From NCBI GenBank assembly GCA_964403175.1, contig CAYOFH010000103.1, positions 1 to 11,785 of the forward strand: DNA of 11,785 bases. The letters run 5' to 3'. The stretch is from Marinilabilia sp964403175 (lineage in GTDB: Bacteria > Bacteroidota > Bacteroidia > Bacteroidales > Marinilabiliaceae). Position 1 is the first letter of the stretch. Every line of letters begins with the position of its first letter. Below the pieces are notes generated by a model, which saw nothing but the letters and a program-made list of their open reading frames with translations, was not told the DNA's origin and searched no databases. The position numbers were made by a program, and so were the translations under genes. Shown here piece after piece: positions 6,834 through 11,785 of this stretch.

Positions 6834-7607
6834 ATCAAAAACTACCCACAATCAATTCATGCCCAGGCGTGTGGAATGATAAATTGCTCCCGCACCCAAG
6901 TTTATGACAAAAAGAAGATGCCTGATAAAGATGAACCAATAAAGACAGCAATTACGACAGTGCTTGGTACCAGCAGAAAAGGTCGTAACAAGGTTATTGC
7001 TCTTGTTCGCAAACAACACCCCCAGTATGGTCAAAGTCAGATTCGAAGGGTTTATGAACGATCTGGTTTTTCGTTAAGTCGAAAACTAAGACGACGCATA
7101 AAGAATAACCCTGCCAATCCTATTGAAATTCCCTTTTCTCCTTATGAAGAATGGGCAATGGATTTCATGAGTGATGCCTTGTTTGATGGCAGAAGGTTTC
7201 GCACTTTAAATATCATAGATCATTATAATCGTAAATGTATCGGCATTACTGCTAATAGTAGTCTCCCAGCCAGGGCAGTAATAAGTTACCTGGAGCAAAG
7301 AATAGAGTTATACGGCAAACCCAAACGAATCAGAATAGATAAAGGACCTGAATTTCGGGCAAAATTGTTTCAAAAATGGTTAATGAAAAAAAATATTATC
7401 TGGAATAGAATACAAAAAGGCAAACCCCAGCAAAATGCTATAATTGAGCGCTTCAACAAGACATATAGAGAAGACGTATTGGATGTAAACATTTTTAGAA
7501 ACATCAAGCATGTTGAAGAAATAACTCAACCATGGATTGGTGATTACAATGAGAAAAGGCCCCACCAGGCATTAAACTATAAGACACCTTCAGACTATGG
7601 AGTATAG
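6834..7607 (+). mobile_element. IS3-family (IS407-group-like) insertion sequence remnant lacking orfA
   Basis: The OrfB reading frame is open from just after a TAA at 6831-6833. Transposase-like sequence (QACGMINCSRTQVY) begins around 6864, upstream of the first ATG at 6876. That fits the N-terminus of IS407-group OrfB proteins, which is often reached by frameshift from OrfA. No OrfA is present, because the sulfatase gene ends at 6821. The left part of the element has therefore been lost. I could not identify a pair of terminal inverted repeats or a target duplication. The right end is probably within about 40 bases after the stop at 7607. Confidence 0.75.
6876..7607 (+). CDS. IS3-family transposase OrfB, DDE integrase domain, N-terminally clipped
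   Basis: The 243 residues from the first ATG encode most of an IS3-family, IS407-group-like OrfB. Residues 35-60 (KGRNKVIALVRKQHPQYG) form the HTH_21-like segment. The rve integrase core runs from EEWAMDFMSDALFDGRRFRT to about residue 235, with Asp96, Asp155 and Glu191 as the catalytic triad. There are 35 residues between Asp155 and Glu191, the canonical IS3 spacing. The usual DNGPEF reads DKGPEF here. The C-terminal YNEKRPHQALNYKTPSDYG is characteristic. Homology continues in frame upstream of this ATG, so the ATG is probably not the native start. Without OrfA, which supplies the DNA-binding and frameshift region, the element is probably immobile unless helped in trans. It separates two sulfatase genes. 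Confidence 0.88.
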   Translation: MINCSRTQVYDKKKMPDKDEPIKTAITTVLGTSRKGRNKVIALVRKQHPQYGQSQIRRVYERSGFSLSRKLRRRIKNNPANPIEIPFSPYEEWAMDFMSDALFDGRRFRTLNIIDHYNRKCIGITANSSLPARAVISYLEQRIELYGKPKRIRIDKGPEFRAKLFQKWLMKKNIIWNRIQKGKPQQNAIIERFNKTYREDVLDVNIFRNIKHVEEITQPWIGDYNEKRPHQALNYKTPSDYGV

Positions 7608-7648
7608 GTTTTTTTCAGGCATTGGCACATCAAAGTATTATAAAGAAA

Positions 7649-7676
7649 AAACGGGCGCAGTTTCTGCAACCCGTTT
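7649..7676 (-). terminator. Hairpin with T-run on the minus strand
   Basis: AAACGGG (7649-7655) pairs perfectly with CCCGTTT (7670-7676), and an inner GCAG-TTT-CTGC extends the stem. On the minus strand it is followed by TTTTTTCTTTA, a good intrinsic terminator. On the plus strand the T-run is only three long, so termination would be poor. No minus-strand gene is seen immediately upstream. It may be bidirectional and insulate the downstream sulfatase promoter from transposase readthrough. Confidence 0.45.
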
Positions 7677-7775
7677 CGCAACACTTTGTTGTGGAAAACC
7701 TATCCCTGCCAGGTTGCTCCTCAGCAGAGCCTGTTTCCGTTTCGGTTTTCAAACACAAAATTCAATTAATATTAC

Positions 7776-7783
7776 TATATTTG
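7776..7783 (+). promoter_or_regulatory. Promoter -7 element for the second and third sulfatases
   Basis: TATATTTG exactly matches TAnnTTTG and is identical to the elements before higB and the first sulfatase. No clear TTTG -33 element occurs at 19-20 bases. The predicted start is near 7790, giving a leader of about 70 nt before the ATG at 7861. It means the genes downstream of the insertion element do not depend on the promoter at 5249. Confidence 0.45.
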
Positions 7784-7860
7784 AAACCTGTCAAAAAAAC
7801 CATCCATTTACCATTTTTTGAAGGGCAAGGCTTTTAAAGCTAATCTTAAATTAAGTGTTT

Positions 7861-9807
7861 ATGAAAAGATCATTAACAATAGGAACACTAATTTCCGTGG
7901 TCCACATTACAGGAACATTGGTAAGTAGCTGCAGCAGTCCCCAAAACAGTAAGGACGACCTGCCACCTCCAAACATCCTGTGGATCAATTGTGAAGACAT
8001 CAGCCCAAACCTGGGGGCCTATGGAGATGAATATGCCACCACGCCAAACCTGGACAAAATGGCTGAAGACGGGGTGCTTTTCACAGAGGCCTATGCTACA
8101 GCCCCCATTTGTTCTCCTTCCCGGTCGTGTCTGATTTCAGGACTTTATGCCACCTCCCTGGGTACACAACATCTTTTTAGCGCCATTGATGTTCCTGAAT
8201 ATGTGCTGACCATCCCGGAATACCTGGAAGAAAAGAACTATTTTACGGCCATGTATGGCAAAACAGGTTTTAATTTTAATCCCGACAGACCGGAAACCCG
8301 ATACGATTACCTCCACTGGCGCGAGGACATGGCGCCCTGGAGAAAAAGGGAAGGAAAACCGTTCTTTGGATATTTCACGCTGGGATACACACATGAAGGC
8401 CCTACGATGAACAGTAAGGGTTGGGCCAGGAACGTAAAAAACCTGCCCGAAGAAATGCTTCACGACCCTGCTGAAGCAGATGTTCCGGAGTTGCTTCCGC
8501 AGACCGATGAATTCAAAAAGATTTGGTCGCATTATGCTGATAACATCACTGTTCTTGATGAGCGGGTGGGGCACATTTTGAACTTGCTCGAAGAAGATGG
8601 TCTGATGGACAGCACTTTTGTTTTCTTTTTCTCTGACCATGGTGCCGGGTTACCAGGATACAAACGCTGGGTCTACAGTTCGGGAATTCAGGTTCCACTG
8701 ATTATTCATGTGCCAGAGGCCTATGAACACCTTGCAGAATTTGGGCCGGGAACAAAAACAGACCGCCTGACAAGTTTTGCAGATTATGCGCCTACCGTTT
8801 TAAATCTCGCCGGACTTGATGTCCCTGATCATTTTGAAGGTGTTCCTTTTATGGGAGAACAGAAGTTTGAGGAACGTAAATACGCCATCGGGGCTCGCAG
8901 TAGAGCAGATAATGTATACGAAACAGCGAGGAGCATTAATGACGGACGTTACCTGTTTGTGAAAAATTTCAGACCTCATCTTCCATATATGCAGCCTGCA
9001 CATATCTTTGATACAGAAGGTAAAGAGGGCTTTGTTGAAATTCATCGTTTGCACGATGCCGGAAAGCTGAACCCCGAATTTGAGCGCTACTTTCATCCCA
9101 AGCCAAGGGAGGAGTTCTATGACATGCAAAACGACCCGCTGGAAACGGAAAACCTGATTAACGCACCCGAACATCAGGAAAAAATAGCAGAAATGCGGGA
9201 AGCTTTAAAGAACTGGATGACCGTTAAGACCAAAGATGCCGGGTTGCTTCATGAACCTGAATTTATGTTGCGAGCAGAAGGGTCCACGGTATATGAAACC
9301 GTGAACGATCCCGAAAAATTTGATGCCAAGGCGCTGTATGAAGCTGCCGATAAAGTTGGCATTGCCAATTCCAAAGAAATAGAGGAAATGCTCAACGACA
9401 AGGACAGTGGAGTCAGGTACTGGGGAGTATTGGCGGCCCAGGCTAAAAGCGAAGAGGGAATGAAGATTGTTCCACAATTAAAAGAACTCCTGAATGACGA
9501 TTCCCCTGTGGTGAAAATTGAAGCTGCCTATACCCTTTGCCTGTTCAATGAAACAGACGAAGCATTGAGTGTTTTAGCGAATTGGGTGAAAGATGATCGC
9601 GAATGGCTTGCTTTACACGCCGCACGGAGCATTGAACTTATTCGTGACAAAGCAAAACCCATAGTGCCTGTTATCCGCGAATCACTTGAAAAATATGAGA
9701 AGAAGGACGGTGAATCGAAATCAGCAGCAAGAAAAAAATCGCCCTACAGAACAGCCATCTATTTCTCTTTGGAATACGCATTAAGGCATTGTGGCGAAGA
9801 GAATTAG
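7861..9807 (+). CDS. Lipoprotein type I sulfatase with C-terminal helical (HEAT-like) repeats
   Basis: The ATG at 7861 gives 648 residues; an in-frame GTG two codons earlier (7855) is possible but adds only Val-Phe before the KRS leader. Residues 1-23 are a lipoprotein signal peptide with lipobox VSSC (Cys24). The sulfatase domain spans about 37-455: NILWINCEDISP carries the metal ligands (Glu45-Asp46 in place of the usual Asp-Asp), Cys84 in ICSPSRSCLISG is the formylglycine site, and Ser258-Asp259-His260-Gly261 is the second metal motif. The block EEFYDMQNDPLETENLI (417-433) ends the family core. Residues about 495-615 form amphipathic helices resembling HEAT repeats (GVRYWGVLAAQAK; PVVKIEAAYTLCLF; WLALHAARSIEL), probably for binding. 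From memory, the EDISPNLGAYGD start and repeat tail resemble SulfAtlas subfamily S1_8. Its length exceeds that of a single-domain sulfatase. It is probably co-transcribed with the next gene, 51 bases on. Confidence 0.93.
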   Translation: MKRSLTIGTLISVVHITGTLVSSCSSPQNSKDDLPPPNILWINCEDISPNLGAYGDEYATTPNLDKMAEDGVLFTEAYATAPICSPSRSCLISGLYATSLGTQHLFSAIDVPEYVLTIPEYLEEKNYFTAMYGKTGFNFNPDRPETRYDYLHWREDMAPWRKREGKPFFGYFTLGYTHEGPTMNSKGWARNVKNLPEEMLHDPAEADVPELLPQTDEFKKIWSHYADNITVLDERVGHILNLLEEDGLMDSTFVFFFSDHGAGLPGYKRWVYSSGIQVPLIIHVPEAYEHLAEFGPGTKTDRLTSFADYAPTVLNLAGLDVPDHFEGVPFMGEQKFEERKYAIGARSRADNVYETARSINDGRYLFVKNFRPHLPYMQPAHIFDTEGKEGFVEIHRLHDAGKLNPEFERYFHPKPREEFYDMQNDPLETENLINAPEHQEKIAEMREALKNWMTVKTKDAGLLHEPEFMLRAEGSTVYETVNDPEKFDAKALYEAADKVGIANSKEIEEMLNDKDSGVRYWGVLAAQAKSEEGMKIVPQLKELLNDDSPVVKIEAAYTLCLFNETDEALSVLANWVKDDREWLALHAARSIELIRDKAKPIVPVIRESLEKYEKKDGESKSAARKKSPYRTAIYFSLEYALRHCGEEN

Positions 9808-9858
9808 ACCCGGGATGAAAACTTTAGTTTTTTTTATTAAATACTAAAAACAAAATTT

Positions 9859-11589
9859 ATGAATACCAAACATTCATTTTCGATTATTACCCCCGGAGTA
9901 ATCAGTCTGGGGCTTCTTTCGGGTTGTGCTCAAATGGAAAAAAATGAAGATTCCATTGCCACAAAACAGCCGAATATACTATTAATCATGGCTGATGATG
10001 TAGACCCTTTGCATCTCTCTTGTTATGGAGGAGTAATTCCAACTCCAAATATAGATGCCCTGGCACAGAATGGATTAATTTTTCACAGAGCGTATTCAAC
10101 CGCTGCTGTTTGTACACCAAGCCGATATGCCACGATTACCGGTCGCTTTCCGGGGCAGTGCTCGAGCCCGGAGTTCACTGATAACTATTCTCATGAAGAT
10201 ATTTACAGCATACAGTTTAATACCCCCATTAATGAGGAGTCGTTTACCTTGCAGAAAATGCTTAATAATGCCGGATATTTTACAGGATACACCGGAAAAT
10301 TTCATATCGGCGACTTGCACTTTGATAATGCCACTAAGAATCAGGAAATTTCCGATATCTCAATAAAGACGTCACCAGGATCGCAAGAGGGAAGAGAAGC
10401 ACTCGAAAAATACCAGAAAATTATCAGTAATCGGGTGAAAGTGTTAACTGATGCCGATTTTGTATCTTCGGTTCAATGGGAAAACCCGGAGGGAATAATA
10501 CTGGAAGAAGTAGCAGCCCATCAGTTGGAATGGCTTACACAGGGAGCAATGGATTTTTTTGATACTGCCCTGATGCAGGAACAACCTTTCTTTCTGCATT
10601 TCAACACCACGGCACTGCATGGTCCCAACCATTTTTTCGATTTACTAAAAGACCCCACTTTTTCTCCTGGTGGTAACCTGGAAAATCCATACGCATTCCA
10701 TCCCGACAGGCAATCAATTTTTAACAGACTTGACAGTCTTGGACTTGATAATGATTCTGAAACAGTGCCTGATCATGTATTGCATTACCAGAATGGAATA
10801 ATATATATGGACGACCAGGTGGGAGCGCTGATAAAAAGGTTAGAAAGTGAAGGTGCTTTGGAAAATACCATTGTTATATTTACTGCCGATCACAGCACTG
10901 AACCAGGCAAAAACACCTGCTATGAAAAGGGTATTCGCGTACCATTTATTGTTTCATGGCCAAAAGCAATAAAGCCAGACACAGATTCTGAGGCACTCGT
11001 TTCTTTCGTTGACTTTATGCCAACTTTTGCTGAAGCAGCCGGTTACACCATTGACGATTCACTCTCAATTGCCGGTAAAAGCTTTTTGCCTTTACTTTTA
11101 GGTAAAAACTATTCGCGCAAAAGCATTTATGCAGAAATTGGCTATCTGCGCTCAGTGTGTACAGATAGCTTTAAATACATTGCGCAGCGCTTTCCCGATG
11201 AGGTGATTGACACCCTGCAAACATCAGAAGAGCCAAAAATCAGCCACCTGGGAAATTCTGCAGGCGGATTTGCAAGCATTGCAATGGAATATCATCCGGG
11301 ATATTTTGATGCCGATCAATTATACAATATAAAAGATGATCCTTTTGAGCAGCATAATCTGGCTCTTGATTTGCAATATCAAGACAAACTTAAAGAAATG
11401 AAAGCACTCCTTCAGGATTATCTCGCCCAGATTGGCTATTATTATCCACTTGATGATACCGCCTACGTAAATCTGCCAGACTACCAAAAAGATGTAAAAA
11501 ATGCCCGTGAAGTAGGTACCTCCATGATACCCTGGTGGAACCGTAGGTTGGATTACCCTCCTTCAGCGAACGAAAAATTTTATTATTGA
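9859..11589 (+). CDS. Lipoprotein type I sulfatase
   Basis: This 576-residue sulfatase has a lipoprotein leader ending in lipobox LSGC (Cys23), so it is membrane anchored. Key residues are Asp46-Asp47 in IMADDVDP, formylglycine Cys85 in VCTPSRYATITGR, Lys147 and His149 in GKFHIG, His254 in TALHGP, Asp344-His345 in TADHST, and Lys357 in YEKGIRVPF. The C-terminal block DQLYNIKDDPFEQHNL is typical. Residues 155-230 form an insert with little similarity to ordinary arylsulfatases, and the tail after 535 (MIPWWNRRLDYPP) is also unusual. It lies 51 bases after the preceding sulfatase with no strong terminator between them (only an AAAACT-TT-AGTTTT A/T stem), so an operon is likely. The three sulfatases are clearly divergent from each other and not recent duplicates, which implies different sulfate positions or linkages. 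The substrate is not assigned. Confidence 0.94.
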   Translation: MNTKHSFSIITPGVISLGLLSGCAQMEKNEDSIATKQPNILLIMADDVDPLHLSCYGGVIPTPNIDALAQNGLIFHRAYSTAAVCTPSRYATITGRFPGQCSSPEFTDNYSHEDIYSIQFNTPINEESFTLQKMLNNAGYFTGYTGKFHIGDLHFDNATKNQEISDISIKTSPGSQEGREALEKYQKIISNRVKVLTDADFVSSVQWENPEGIILEEVAAHQLEWLTQGAMDFFDTALMQEQPFFLHFNTTALHGPNHFFDLLKDPTFSPGGNLENPYAFHPDRQSIFNRLDSLGLDNDSETVPDHVLHYQNGIIYMDDQVGALIKRLESEGALENTIVIFTADHSTEPGKNTCYEKGIRVPFIVSWPKAIKPDTDSEALVSFVDFMPTFAEAAGYTIDDSLSIAGKSFLPLLLGKNYSRKSIYAEIGYLRSVCTDSFKYIAQRFPDEVIDTLQTSEEPKISHLGNSAGGFASIAMEYHPGYFDADQLYNIKDDPFEQHNLALDLQYQDKLKEMKALLQDYLAQIGYYYPLDDTAYVNLPDYQKDVKNAREVGTSMIPWWNRRLDYPPSANEKFYY

Positions 11590-11665
11590 AAAAAAATGCC
11601 GGTTTTTAGATTATACTCGCTTTTTAATCACATGGCACAAAGAAACTATTAAAAAATACTATTCG

Positions 11666-11785
11666 ATGCGCAACACATTAATTATTTTATACTTAACAGC
11701 TTGCATGGCCCTGCATGCACAGGATACAATATTTTTAGATCAAATACCTTTCGGTGAAATCATCAATGATTATGGTCCGCCAAAA
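11666..11785 (+). CDS. Secreted protein, N-terminal fragment; possible NPCBM-domain carbohydrate-active protein
   Basis: Only the first 40 codons are in the window; the gene continues past the right edge and is open to the end. It begins MRNTLIILYLTACMALHAQ, a signal peptide with probable cleavage after ALHA (residue 18). The mature start (DTIFLDQIPF followed by IINDYGPP) resembles the first strand of NPCBM/NEW2-type domains (a hydrophobic-Leu-Asp/Ser-Asp/Gln stretch, then a Gly-Trp/Tyr-Gly-Pro turn). Such domains sit at the start of many Bacteroidota glycosidases. The gene is 76 bases downstream of the third sulfatase in the same direction, consistent with one operon. The start codon and leader are well supported; the domain call is tentative. 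Confidence 0.65.
   Translation, partial: MRNTLIILYLTACMALHAQDTIFLDQIPFGEIINDYGPPK

Noticed and set aside
7597..7837. Two overlapping plus-strand open frames of 71-74 codons after the transposase
   Set aside because: They span the hairpin at 7649-7676 and the promoter at 7776-7783, and resemble no protein; the region is best read as non-coding.
8137..8640. 167-codon open frame on the minus strand
   Set aside because: It is antisense to the sulfatase domain of the second sulfatase, which contains clear catalytic motifs in its own frame.
1..11785. CRISPR array, tRNA or rRNA genes
   Set aside because: No regularly spaced direct repeats, tRNA cloverleaf or rRNA-like sequence was seen on either strand.

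Overview
The window reads as a fragment of a Bacteroidota genome, probably a marine or gut polysaccharide degrader. The evidence is AT-rich intergenic DNA, A-rich regions in place of Shine-Dalgarno sites, repeated matches to the Bacteroidota -7 promoter element TAnnTTTG, lipoprotein signal peptides, and a cluster of type I sulfatases beside a family GH2-like glycoside hydrolase. No SusC/SusD pair, regulator or sulfatase-maturing enzyme is present, so this is at most part of a polysaccharide utilisation locus (PUL).

Layout. Positions 1-1475 form an accessory strip. A TTG-started higB toxin and a higA antitoxin (254-905) form a complete HigBA module. To its left lies a cassette-like foldback sequence (56-190) and a possible group II intron 5' end on the minus strand (1-52). 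To its right lie hairpins and a decayed domain-V-like sequence (1041-1074, minus strand). Positions 1476-4406 (minus) encode a 976-residue lipoprotein with GH2 architecture, but the usual catalytic Asn-Glu pair reads Asn-His. A 930-bp divergent gap (4407-5336) follows. It contains a full consensus promoter (4900-4930) that points at no obvious gene and a hairpin plus T-run at 5122-5145, which together outline a candidate small RNA of about 210 nt. A second promoter at 5249-5279 serves the first sulfatase.

Positions 5337-11589 hold three different type I sulfatases on the plus strand, each with an intact Cys-x-Pro-Ser-Arg formylglycine site: a signal-peptidase-I-secreted enzyme (5337-6821), a lipoprotein with a helical-repeat C-terminus (7861-9807), and another lipoprotein (9859-11589). 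An IS3-family (IS407-like) OrfB with intact DDE residues but no OrfA sits between the first and second (6834-7607). The window ends inside a secreted protein (11666 onward) whose first mature residues resemble an NPCBM-type domain.

Inferred working together: the exported sulfatases remove sulfate esters from a sulfated glycan so that glycosidases such as the GH2-like lipoprotein and the truncated last gene product can act on the desulfated chain. The substrate cannot be read from the sequence.
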